Assembly: GCA_035771165.1 (NCBI GenBank)
Contig: JAWNZC010000102.1
Location: 2,455,001-2,519,000 of the forward strand
From: Paragorgia papillata
Lineage: Eukaryota > Cnidaria > Anthozoa > Scleralcyonacea > Coralliidae
DNA: 64,000 nucleotides
Reading direction: 5' to 3'
Shown here: piece by piece, positions 10,982 through 19,489 of the stretch
Numbering within the stretch: position 1 is the first letter of the stretch
Layout of the letters: every line of letters starts with the position of its first letter
The notes under the pieces: generated by a model
The model's input: only the letters and a program-made list of their open reading frames with translations
What the model was told of the DNA's origin: nothing
The model's database searches: none
Position numbers and translations under genes: made by a program

Positions 10982-11483
10982 TATCATTATCATCGTCATC
11001 ATCATCATCATCATAATCATCATCATAATTATCATCATCATCGTCGTCGTCGTTATCGTCATATTATCATCATCAATTTATTATCATTATCAGCATCATC
11101 ATAATCATTACCATTATTATCATCATTATTACCATTATTCTTACCATTATTATTCAAACACTTTGTTCCATTTTATTTAGATATGGTGCTCAAATCTTCG
11201 CAGAACATCAACTCTCAATAGTATTACCACTGACGAACATACTCCGAAAATATTTAGGTATTTTATTTTTTCAAATAATATAATAAGTATTCTATGCGAC
11301 ACATTTTTTATTTTGAGTTTCATATGCGTAAAAAATGTGTTTTTATTCTACTCTTTTCTACCTCAATTCTTCATTTTTATTAGGATTATAGGTCCTTATT
11401 CAAATATGGTTGAGTTTTCTAAAGCATTCAAGTGTCCGTCGGATTGTAGAATGAATCCAAAGAAAAAATGCTCCGTTTGGTAA
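1..11483 (+). CDS. M13 zinc metallopeptidase (neprilysin/endothelin-converting-enzyme-like), C-terminal part, 13 exons, 5' partial
   Basis: Exons: 1-95, 647-869, 1334-1432, 1699-1776, 2460-2563, 3674-3732, 3835-3886, 7522-7589, 8337-8461, 9507-9572, 10102-10197, 11181-11257, 11384-11483. They splice in frame to 413 codons ending in TAA; the window opens mid-exon. M13 enzymes are type II membrane ectopeptidases that cleave small peptides. Visible hallmarks: NYLIW and TWMD in the N-terminal lobe, VFPAGILQ before the active site, the zinc motif HEITH (window residues 250-254) followed by GFD, the third zinc ligand in ENIAD (E310, with D314), and the C-terminal C-x-x-W ending (CSVW) typical of neprilysin. 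Family members are about 700-770 aa, so roughly 300 N-terminal residues, including the membrane anchor, lie to the left. No break was seen in the assembled frame. The introns are loaded with repeats and transposons. Neprilysin and ECE subfamilies cannot be separated from this fragment. Confidence 0.93.
134..396. repeat. (TTCC)n microsatellite followed by ATTA/CATT repeats
   Basis: Nearly pure TTCC/TCCC runs to about 335, then TTAA and CATT units to 396. The array begins about 40 bases after the 5' splice site at 96-97 of the M13 gene. Any reading frame through it is a Leu/Pro/Ser repeat artefact. Confidence 0.95.
436..520 (+). repeat. tRNA-like fragment, probably SINE-derived
   Basis: The stretch TAGCTCAATGGTTAGAGC (446-463) matches a tRNA A box with D-arm spacing. 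About 30 bases on, GAAGGTTGTAGG resembles a variable-arm/B-box start, but the B box is interrupted before TTCAATCTAC. No acceptor stem closes. A tRNA-derived SINE remnant in an M13 intron is more likely than a working tRNA gene. Confidence 0.4.
937..1312. mobile_element. TTAA-flanked MITE rich in GTTGCAAGTTGAA motifs (copy 1)
   Basis: The ends read TTAAGGTGAAGTAATACG and CGTATCACCTCACATTAA, an imperfect inverted pair at TTAA. The interior repeats CAACTTGCAAC in both orientations. A second copy is at 62497-62675. It lies in an M13 intron and shows no coding capacity. Confidence 0.6.
1438..1593. repeat. (TCTG)n microsatellite in M13 intron
   Basis: Near-perfect TCTG tetranucleotide array starting only 6 bases after the donor at 1433-1434. 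One CTGCC interruption lies near 1495-1505. Confidence 0.97.
1768..2382 (+). repeat. Minisatellite made of a repeated exon-end plus 5' splice site
   Basis: About two dozen units of roughly 26 bp, each containing AGAGAGTACTACA, a G run and GTAAGT. The first unit is the real exon end (AGA GAG TAC TAC ATG GGG) with its donor at 1777, so the array amplifies an exon-intron junction. Units vary mainly in G-run length and in CTAG/TTAG. See findings. Confidence 0.95.
2564..3620. repeat. ~1.05-kb polypurine (GGAA/GGGA/GAAA)n tract
   Basis: The M13 donor at 2564 (GTGGGTAGGAAGG) runs directly into GGAAG units, which continue with GGGA and GAAA subdomains to about 3620. The plus strand is almost free of pyrimidines. 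Long Lys/Glu/Arg/Gly frames on one strand and Pro/Ser/Phe/Leu frames on the other are artefacts of the repeat. Confidence 0.97.
4775..4935. repeat. GAAGGGC-TCGAAACGT / CTGCCTACGCAGCA dispersed repeat inside hAT
   Basis: Contains GAAGGGCTCCGCTCGAAACG and CACTGCCTACGCAGCACTCTA, which recur at 26893-27285, 33788-33912, 44718-44900 and 45028-45180. The local arrangement is itself an inverted pair (GGAGCCCTTCATC and GATGAAGGGCTCC). Confidence 0.7.
5060..5644 (+). pseudogene. hAT transposase C-terminal fragment (dimerisation domain)
   Basis: A 194-codon frame with [10 protein letters not shown] and then the hAT C-terminal signature: WWQAKK, the [14 protein letters not shown] block and a LFLHHNL tail. 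This is the ZBED/hAT family dimerisation region. The BED zinc finger and most of the RNase-H-like core are missing upstream, where a different repeat (4775-4935) occupies the space. It is a truncated relic. An exapted protein is possible but nothing supports it. Confidence 0.88.
7757..7972. mobile_element. Foldback element, CAATCTCGTTCCCAGAGCCC ends (copy 1)
   Basis: The left arm CAATCTCGTTCCCAGAGCCC..GGGATAATCCGTT is inverted on the right as AACGGATTATCCC..GGGCTCTGGAAACGGGATTG. A second full copy is at 39431-39650 and partial copies lie near 13535 and 35585. It is non-coding and lies in an M13 intron. Confidence 0.75.
8188..8325. mobile_element. Short foldback MITE with TCGCCTCG loop
   Basis: CATACACTCG and TTATTATCTGATTT on the left pair with AAATCAGATAATAA and CGTGTATG on the right. 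The centre reads CTCGGCTATCGCCTCG. It resembles the foldback copies at 31303-31622. Confidence 0.6.
8985..9435. mobile_element. piggyBac-type foldback MITE (TTAA target)
   Basis: Flanked by TTAA at 8981-8984 and 9436-9439. Terminal repeats start AGGGGATTGGCAATAAAAAT, and the right end is the matching complement. The inverted arms extend about 200 bases each, including GGTACAGTATTTT and its complement near a central TGACGTCA-like block. No ORF. Related to the copies at 11553-12600 and 12054-12576. Confidence 0.85.
9633..9995. mobile_element. TTAA-flanked foldback MITE (GCACAGACGACCAAGT ends)
   Basis: TTAA at 9629-9632 and 9996-9999 encloses inverted ends built on GCACAGACGACCAAGTTTT. The interior is iterated CTTGACAAGTTTTCC in both orientations. 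It lies in the M13 intron after the ENIAD exon. Reading frames through it are artefacts. Confidence 0.82.
10238..11150. repeat. ~0.9-kb (ATC/ATT)n trinucleotide array
   Basis: Alternating TCA and TTA/ATT triplets fill most of the M13 intron between 10198 and 11180, starting about 40 bases inside the donor. All three frames are open on both strands (poly-Ile, poly-His/Tyr, poly-Met); none is a plausible gene. Confidence 0.97.
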
Positions 11484-11552
11484 AATTAATGGAGATCTTA
11501 TTCTAAAAGAAAGCGATGGGACTGGCTGGACATTCCAATGGATTGATTTTAA

Positions 11553-12600
11553 AGTGCCTTGAAACGAAAATTAAGTTTGTCTTATTTGAAAGAACACTTA
11601 AAATGGTAGAGTAACATCTTTTGCAGTTTTTCGTTTCCTTGCTTCGTTCTTGGTTTCCCGCGCCTGACATGGGGTCTGAATTCTCAGGCTAGAGATATTT
11701 CAGTTTGTTTGATATGCAAATTAAACATTTTGACTTCACACGTGCATAATGAGTTATCGAGAAAGTTGTATATCTTTGCTATTATGAAATATAATAATCA
11801 CTTGAAGATCCACATGTTTAGTGTTGTGGGCGAAACACACCCACATGCTTCATTCAAATTAATTTCGTTTGATAATAGAAAAGATATCTAACCATCTCCG
11901 ATATAGCTCGATCATTATGCACATGTGACGTCAAAATGTTGAATTTGCATATCAAACAAACTGAAATATCTCAAGAACGAAGCAAGGAAACGAAAAACTG
12001 CAAAAGATGTTACTCTATCATTTTAAGTGTTCTTTCAAATAAAACAAACTTAAAGGGTATTGGCAATAAAAATTAAGTTTGTCTCATTTGAAAGAACTCG
12101 TCAAATGGTATAAGAAGACCTTTTACAATTTTTCTCTATCTTTCTTGTGTTTTGAAATATTTCGACCAAAGACAGCGTGCTGTCCGCCATCTTGTTGTAA
12201 TATTGGGTCTAATTAACTAGGAAATTGGTGACGTCACAAGCAGGGTAAACCTGATGAAACTACTCCGTGGATGACCAAATTTCCACGGAAGGCTTTTTAA
12301 ATGTTGTGGGTCAATTTAAAATGGAAATAGCGAAACAAAATCGAGTTTCTAGCTCATAATGTCATAAGGTTGGCAAGATAAAAATTTCACTTTACCCTGC
12401 TTATGTCGTCACATGCATATCGAAAATAATTCCAAGATGGCGGACAGCACGCTAGTGTCTTTGGTCGAAATATTTCCAAAACCAAAACAGATACAGAAAA
12501 ATTGTAAAAGGTCTTCTTAAACCATTTGACGAGTTCTTTCAAAAGAGAGAAACTTAATTTTTATTGCCAATACCCTTTAATTTTCGTTTCCTAGGCACTT
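11553..12600. mobile_element. TTAA foldback MITE, outer element of a nest
   Basis: Left end AGTGCCTTGAAACGAAAAT at TTAA (11549-11552); right end TTTTCGTTTCCTAGGCACTT then TTAA (12601-12604). About 200-base arms pair around a CACGTGCATAATG..CATTATGCACATGTG region. The right arm is split by a second element at 12054-12576. It begins about 70 bases after the M13 stop codon. Confidence 0.8.
12054..12576. mobile_element. TTAA foldback MITE, inner element
   Basis: Ends AGGGTATTGGCAATAAAAAT and complement, flanked by TTAA at 12050-12053 and 12577-12580. It is inserted at a TTAA site in the right arm of the outer MITE. Its arms carry GTCCGCCATCTTG and CAAGATGGCGGAC. Its sub-terminal sequence resembles that of the outer element, while the terminal ~15 bases differ. 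Confidence 0.85.
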
Positions 12601-12886
12601 TTAATCTTTCTGATTGATTGGAGTGACGTGTGTAGAATTATTAAGTGTGGCTTTAGTTAGATACCAGTTAGATAAAATATTTGTATAGCAATAAATTTAT
12701 TTGTCAAAAATAATAAAATATATTTCTGTCTTCTGACTTGTCTATTCATCAATAATTTTATTTTTATTATCCAAATTTTGAAACTTTAAAAAAAATACAG
12801 GAAAACAAAAGTTTTGTAATTTTTTTATTCAGAAAATGTTTTAGCCAAAAAGAGGACAATCTTTTTTCGTTTGTTTTTGCTGTAAA

Positions 12887-13308
12887 CAGCGACGTAGCCA
12901 GGATTTTGAAAGGGGAGGAGCGAAACTTCTTGTGGGGTCCAGGGGCATGCCCCCCCCAGAAAATTTTGAAATCTAGAGTCTCTAAAATGGCATTTCCTGC
13001 ATTTTGGGAGAAGATTTTACACAATTCTGAAAATTTGAAAAGTCATAAAATACTAAAATAATATGCGTGCGATACATACGGAGACTGGATTAGGCGAAGG
13101 AAGGTGCCATTTCATATTATTAGTCACTAGCGTCAGACGAGCGACTGAGATCCAGCAGTCAATAACCGCTGCCCAGTCCCCTCATCCAGTAACGCCTGGA
13201 CTACGCAGGCTAGAGTGTTCAAAACAAAATTTCATCATGCAAAGGGGGAGGGGGGGGGGGGAGGAGGGAGCGACCGCTCCCACCGCTCCCCCTCTGGTTA
13301 CGTCGCTG
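12887..13308. mobile_element. hAT-type MITE, CAGCGACGTAGCCAGG end
   Basis: Starts CAGCGACGTAGCC and ends GGTTACGTCGCTG. Flanks GCTGTAAA and GCTGTACA are a near-perfect 8-bp duplication (7 of 8). It contains a GCCCCCCCCAGAAAATTTTG block seen at 27440-27560 and 41640-41775, plus a poly-G tract near 13246. Confidence 0.65.
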
Positions 13309-13698
13309 CTGTACAAGCTGTCGTAAGTTAAACTCAGAAAAAAATCTGGGTTCGCGCGAGTCCCGCTCTTATTTGAGATGTCACGCATGCGTGCAACGTT
13401 TGGTAGCGGCATTAATTTAGAGAGATGGGTACGAGATTGGGTTGTATTACTATAATATTCAATAGACCGGGGGATTTTATTTCCGAGTGGTTTAATTATC
13501 CGTGCGGAAGTTTCCTTTTGGTCAAAAGGATCGCGGGCTCTGGGTACGAGATTGATGACGTACTCGGTCCCAGGCTGTGTAAATGTTGATGACGTCACAC
13601 GGTCAAAAGTTAAATATTACACCGAAGCAAGCTCTTGTGGCGTGTATTGTGGCTGATGAAAGAACAAGAGCAAAGTTTTGCATAAAATATAGGGCCAA

Positions 13699-16600
13699 AT
13701 GGCCATGGAATGTCCTTATATTAATTTTATGGCCATTTACATCATCTCTGCGAGCTTTTTGGGTACCAATTCTGGCCGTGGAGTGACTCATTGGAAGTTG
13801 AATGACCAAGGCAACAGCATTGTTGAAGCGAATGAAAGCGACAAAAACTATGTCAAATCAGACCCAGTTTTTGCGTTACTTATTCAACATTATCCTCCAA
13901 AAACAGCTCCATTAAGAAGAACAAAAGGTGGTAAAGGGAAGTTAGGAAAAAGAGGCGGTCACAATAATGGCTTAAGGTGAAGTTTATTAACAGAAGTTTT
14001 ATATCGGCAGTTTTCAAACGCCTGTCACAGAGGTTTAACCCTGAGTTCATATTAATTTTCAATGTTTACATTTTACAACGGTTTTAAACTACGAAATCTT
14101 GTTCGGAAATGCACTATTTCTTTGCCTAGGTTATCAGTAAGCTCTCTTTGTTAAAACTAAAGAGTATTTTGCAATAAGACTGCAAGAATTATGGCAAGAT
14201 GTTATGTTGTTTTTAGTGTATTCAAATGTTAAGTGCTAGCGTGTTCATAACGTACCTGCTGTTGTCCTCAGACCTTCACAAACGTGAAACCATTCTTCAA
14301 ATGAGCTACAGCCAGCATTAATAGTTTGATTAACACTAAAGATCTTCCGCTGATATCCTGAAAGGCTAAAATTCATTTCCTTTGAGGATTTTTGTTCGTC
14401 GATCTTTGGTTAAAACACAATTTATGCATCCATGGGATGAACAATTACATTTCTGAAGTGTGTTCATTCTAGATTTTCATCACGCGATTTTTAATAATAA
14501 TCTTCGATAACAAGCTTTGATAAAATAGTTTGTAAAAAAATATGGCTAACAAGTAAATCCTCAAATATAGTAATCAAAATTTAGCCTGGGGGAAGTATTA
14601 GATTAGAAATGGGTTTGGCAGGTGACATTTGGAAGCATGCATATAATTATTTTATGTCAACAGCTTATGTAATTCTCCTAGCTTTCAAAGTAATTGGATT
14701 AAGAAAGCCGGGAAAAACCATCTTGAGTGTATGATTGCTTGACTGGTTAATATAATGCACCTATCGTTTGTTTCCACCACCCTTGGGAGGGTGGGCATTT
14801 CCTCAGGAATTTGAACTTTTGAAGATTTTCTCTGTCAAATTTCCCACTCACAAGTTTAAGTCAGTTGTCAAACACCCCTACCAGGGGGCGAAACATTTGT
14901 TCTATTAGGTGTATGACGAGCAAGAAGTTGGCTATTTCTTCTTTGGAAAGTTTCTCCATCTTTTAAAAAATCTATTTTAATATCGCAGACGTCGAAGCAA
15001 CGTAAGCATGTAACTAGTCTTCAGGGTCTTCTCGGTTTTAGATCGCCATTATTAAATGAACCTGGGGTGAAGGTTGATCAATTCCTTGACTCTCAGTACA
15101 CAATTCTTCGTCAAATGCTCGTCACTCAGGAAGAAAACCTATGTCAAGTCCCCCATGGTTGCCCGCCCTCCCAGGGGTGGTGGAAACAAATGATAGGTGC
15201 ATAACGCTATAGTGGCATTACGCATACATATGTATAATTATTCTGTAGATAGAGTTTATAATATGATGTAGTATTTAGCTATATAAAATGGATTTTGAAA
15301 GAAATACAAAGCAACAATGTACTGTAGCTAAGATTTTTCAAACTGGTTTTCAAGAAGACATGTTGAAAATAAATTATTTTAAAATTAATATGCCATCAAT
15401 TGACAGTGCCAAAAAAATGGCAGCAGTAGATTTAACCACAATGCTTTGGACCTCAAATCATCTCAAATAACAACTAAAGATGGATTAAATAAGCAAGAAC
15501 TTCATTCCTACCAAAGTTGATCTCTTTAAAACCATATCTTCCAATAATTCTGCAAGAAACAAATATTTACTGCATGCAAAGGATTGTGGTTAAATGTACA
15601 AGTCACCATCTTTTTGGGTAGGGTCAATTGATGGCATAATTGAAAAAGAAATAATAATTACTTATTAGAGAAAAAAACTATGCTTCCTAAGGCTTGCAAA
15701 ATTTAGAAAAAGTGGTTGCCTTTTGGGCAGGCTAGTCTCCAAGAAATAGTTGTCTGTCTGGGTGAGTGGGTGGATGGTGAGTGGGTCTATGGATTGGTGG
15801 ATTGATAGATGGATGGATTAGTGGATAGCTGGATGGATAGGCAGATAAATGGATAGGTGGATGGATGGATGATGGGTGGATGGATAGCTGAGTAGATGGA
15901 TGGATGGATAAATAGATGGCATGGGTAGTCACTGGGGGATGGATGGATTGTTAACTCCGTTAAGTTCATTTACTATAATATTTCAATGCTTTTCTACAAT
16001 ACTTATACCCTCATTTCATACAGTTCAAAGGTTCTCTCTGGCCCTCCAGCTTTTGAAGTTTTCCATTCAGCTAAATTCCATTGTGGTGATCCAGTGAATG
16101 AGACGATATACGATGGCTTAGAAGGAATTGCAAATCGAAAAGCTCATCCCTTGTTTGAGGAACCTGATGTTTCAATGATTTTTAAGAAGAATGAAATTGA
16201 AGAGTTGGATTTTAATGCAATTGAAACGAACCTGCAAAGATCACTAGAAGAGGTAGAATTAATTACTTAATACTTCTCATTAAAGTTAAAACTCATTAAT
16301 AATTCATCAACTAATTCGCCAATCAAAGAAAAATATTTGATCATGTGTATGAGTTTTGAAACCCAGTAAAGGTCATGCAAACTGAATTCATATATAATTA
16401 AGAAATCAGATAATAAATGGCACAGACAAAGGATCATTTATTTATTACCACATTTCTTAATTATAAATTCAATGTAATATGTACCCGCTAACAAGAACCT
16501 ATATTTTACCAAATCAGCCTGGGATAACCTGGGATAGGTTCTTATATTCTTATATAAATAAGTTCTTAATTTCAGCCTGAGGTTCTTAATAGTGGTAGGT

Positions 16601-17541
16601 TCTTGTTAGTGGGTTTTTTAGTTTTTACTGTATAATAGATGATTGAGAAGCTATTTCATAAACTTGTGTATTGTGTTTTACGAGGGGTTGCAAACACTCA
16701 AGAACAACAAAAATCAATTGGCCAATTACCTTGTAATTTTCAATGTTCTCTCGTGTTTGTAAAACATTCGAAAACAATAAAAATCACTCGGCCTGCAGCC
16801 TCGTGATTTTCATTATTCTCTCATGTTTTACAAACACTCGAGAACAATGAAAATTACTCGGTTAACGGCCTCGTGATTTTCATTGTCCTCTCGTGTTTGT
16901 AACCCCTGGTAAAACACTCCCACTCGTTTATGAAATATTACATACGGTTCCTTGATTTAACCCATTTTTAATTATAACCCATTTTTTTTGGAATTTTTTT
17001 CCAGAGCCCAATGTCTGTGGTATTATGTAACCAGATTGGAAACTATTTAAGAATGAAAGGTAACACATATCATGCAATTGAATGCTTCAGAAAAGCTTTA
17101 CACTCTGCTCCAAATAATGCTGATATCCTTTTAAATCTTGCACGAGTGTTATATAACTTAAAATATCTCGACGATGCTGTGTTGCTAACAAGAAAATCTC
17201 TAGAACTGCAGCCAGCAAATCACAATTGTTGGCTTCAACATTTTACACTTGGTGAAATACTAAAAGCTACGGGGGAGAAGAGAGAAGCAGTTTTTCATTT
17301 TAGAAGTGCTTTGGATCTGAATCCTTCATTTCATCCAGCCGAGATTCAGCTACAAGAATTAGGAACGACGTCAGAAGAATGGTTTGACGTTTATACGTAT
17401 TTAATTATTGGAATGCTAGTCCTCGCCGTTCTTTTCTGCCTGTATATAACGAGTCCTGCGAAAGAGTCAAGTCCAAATAAGTCTGGCAAAAGTAAAGTTT
17501 TGTCAAGTGCAATTCGGAGACCGAACAACAAAAGAATATAA
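13699..17541 (+). CDS. Short TTC17-like TPR protein with signal peptide and C-terminal membrane anchor
   Basis: Exons 13699-13976, 16024-16252 and 17005-17541 join in frame (phases 2 and 0) to 347 aa. N-terminus: a hydrophobic stretch (FMAIYIISASFLG) that looks like a signal peptide, followed by THWKL, matching the THW start of mature TTC17. Exon 2 (FHSAKFHC...DGLEGIANR) resembles the CNG...DHLHGVSNR block preceding the last TPRs of TTC17. Exon 3 carries about three TPR helices pairs (window residues ~176-280; AIECFRKALHSAPNNADI, LELQPANHN, ALDLNPSFHPAEIQ) and then a clear transmembrane segment (299-319) with a short Lys-rich tail. Vertebrate TTC17 exceeds 1,100 aa and has repeated TPR blocks; here the middle is absent. 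TTC17 has been linked to actin and cilia; the role of this short form is unknown. Confidence 0.8.
14757..15204. mobile_element. Foldback MITE with CACCTATCGTTTGTTTCCAC ends
   Basis: ATGCACCTATCGTTTGTTTC on the left pairs with GAAACAAATGATAGGTGCAT on the right, and CCACCACCC..GGGAGGG pairs with CCCTCCC..GGGGTGGTGG. No ORF. Confidence 0.7.
15755..15945. repeat. (GGAT/TGGA)n degenerate microsatellite
   Basis: Diverged TGGATGGATGGAT units with GGTGGATTG variants, ending about 80 bases before the acceptor of exon 2 of the TTC17-like gene. Confidence 0.9.
16483..16617. mobile_element. Small foldback element (CCCGCTAACAAGAACCTAT ends)
   Basis: The left end CCCGCTAACAAGAACCTAT pairs with TAGGTTCTTGTTAGTGGG on the right. 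It lies in intron 2 of the TTC17-like gene. Next to it (16690-16920) are repeated AACACTCGAGAACAATGAAAA units in both orientations. Confidence 0.65.
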
Positions 17542-18725
17542 ATGTTATGTTGAGCCCAGAGCTGCACACACTGCATAAAGATTAACTGACTAATCAATGT
17601 TTTTTCCATAATAATTGATATAATAATGAGTACAGCAATCCATAGCACTTAAAAATTAATATAACAATAGAGTTGATGTTTGTGGGCATAAATTAATGTT
17701 TTTGGCCCAACTCAGGCTCATTTTAGCCCAAGCCAAAGGTGAGGGTGCAACATTTGTCATCAAAACAATCTTTGTTCCAAAGTATTGACAAGAAAAGTAC
17801 AATACAATTCCATAAACAACAAACCAATAGTGATTTAGAACCGTTAAAACTGATAGGCTGAAATCAGTGGGCTAAACTATAAGTGGTATAAAATATATTT
17901 TAGCCTGCTTAATTCTCCATTTTACCCAGAATGCCCAATAAAATTATAATATTAGGTAATTGCTGATTAACAATAACATTACAAGTTATTTATTAATTGT
18001 TGACAAGGATTATTGGTAATCAATTATTTATGTATTTTGTACAGCTCTAGTCAAGACTAATAATTTATTTCTACTTTTCTTTATTTAAGACTCGACATTG
18101 TGTTTTTCATTTTTTTAGTCTCTTTTTAATTATTTGATTACTTCAGAATTTGTAAACATCTTACAAAAACTGTATTGTCGTGACTGTTATATTTAATAGT
18201 GTTATTAAGTTGTGTACAAAAATTTTTTAATGAACCATTTATTATTTTTTTTTCAAATTGAAAGCAGTTCACTTCAAACAGATTAAAAGATTTCAAAATA
18301 AAGGTTGTCTTAGACTTGTTGCTAAAATTGGAAGTACAATTTTGGCAGAGTTGTACGTCAAGGTTGAGGGAATTTTTGTAACCGTAGAATAGGTGAGTTT
18401 CAGGGTGTTGTGCATGCATCATTTAAAAAAACAACTGGCAAGTTCCACTCAAAGTAAACATACTGTTTAAAATCAACAAAGTATAGATACAGTTTCTGGA
18501 TGTTCAACACTGTTATTCTGCTGTTGACTCACTAGCAAGTCTGTTTGCCATTGCTTACGTTGTGGGGAGCCCACCAAGAGAGCCTGCCCATTCCTTTGCA
18601 AAATGATGCATGTGCAATACCTCGAAATTCACCTACTCTGCATAGATAACACCCCCCAATGGTGTTTGTTTTTTTCAGTGTGATGTTTAACTTTTTTAAT
18701 TAGATGTAAGTACTTGAAACTTGCT
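17542..18725. other. Intergenic, no gene seen
   Basis: AT-rich sequence between the TTC17-like gene and CYB5D1, which converge on it. Probably 3' UTR and spacer. No clear repeat family or conserved frame recognised. Confidence 0.5.
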
Positions 18726-18731
18726 GTGGGC

Positions 18732-18932
18732 TAGCCTGGTACCCTGGCTCAATTTCAAGATAAATAAGGGCCAGGTAACCACTAATTACAATCTCATGTC
18801 ATTCAGGGCTAAATCCACTTGTACGTCTGCGCATGCCTTGAATGCATGAAAGTTTCAACCAACAGAAAAGCAGAAATCTTTAGTGGTTACCTGGCCCATA
18901 TTCTTTGATTGGGCCAGGGTACCAGGCTAGCC
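18732..18932. mobile_element. Foldback MITE, TAGCCTGGTACCCTGG ends (copy 1)
   Basis: GCTAGCCTGGTACCCTGGC and GGGCCAGGTAACCACTAA on the left are mirrored by TTAGTGGTTACCTGGCCC and GGGCCAGGGTACCAGGCTAGC on the right. A second copy is at 36220-36430. Confidence 0.78.
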
Positions 18933-19236
18933 GTGGGCCTGTTTCTACAAAAATTGGAAGGTAAACTGAATATTTATGATAATGAATACTGATGTTTTGA
19001 GTGAAGCCCTTGGGCTTCAACATTGGGCTTCAACAGAGTACATATTTTACTCTCACCTTTTCACTTTGCTCTATCTAAAACACTGCCTATGCAGCATTCT
19101 ACTTTATTGGTGGAATAATAAACCACTTTGATAATGTGAGTTATTTGAATATTCTTTTAATTTATGTGCATTTTTATAAGCCTTTCTAGCCTTGTTTGTG
19201 TGTCTGCAATTCAACAGAATCTTTGCTTCATAACAG

Positions 19237-19415
19237 TTTGAAGTCTGAAGAAGAGTCTTTAGTATTTTATTCTGGCTAACACCAGATGATTTTATTCAGC
19301 ACAGGGAGATGTCCAGGCCTCAAAGTGTTAATGAAGCCTGAAAACGAGACTTTAGTATTTTATTCTGGCTAACACCAGATGATTTTATTCAGCACAGGGA
19401 GAGGTCCAGGTTGGA
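19237..19415. repeat. Two tandem partial copies of the TTAACACTTTGA mini-MITE
   Basis: The block TTTTATTCTGGCTAACACCAGATGATTTTATTCAGCACAGGGAGA occurs twice, at about 19258 and 19356, with GAGTCTTTAG / GAGACTTTAG upstream of each. It matches the intact element at 20373-20465. Confidence 0.8.
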
Positions 19416-19489
19416 CAATTAATGTTGTTTTCAAATCAATTTTTATTTACATAAACATCAAATATTTACAACGTTTTTTGCTTACAATA

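Larger units (their letters stand above)
13977..16023 (+). other. Intron 1 of the TTC17-like gene; no coding exon recognised
   Basis: The 2-kb intron holds a foldback element at 14757-15204 (TGCACCTATCGTTTGTTTCC and its complement) and a GGAT/TGGA repeat at 15755-15945. I found no in-frame exon that would restore the missing middle of TTC17, and the flanking exons join directly in phase. A 13-base candidate micro-exon near 14989 would break the frame. Confidence 0.6.

Noticed and set aside
10160..11180. Poly-Ile, poly-His/Tyr and poly-Met frames of about 300 codons
   Set aside because: Artefacts of the ATC/ATT array in an M13 intron; start and end agree with splice sites, not with genes.
14989..15001. 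13-base micro-exon in the TTC17-like gene
   Set aside because: Flanked by AG and GT, but inclusion breaks the frame into the next exon, whereas direct joining keeps it.
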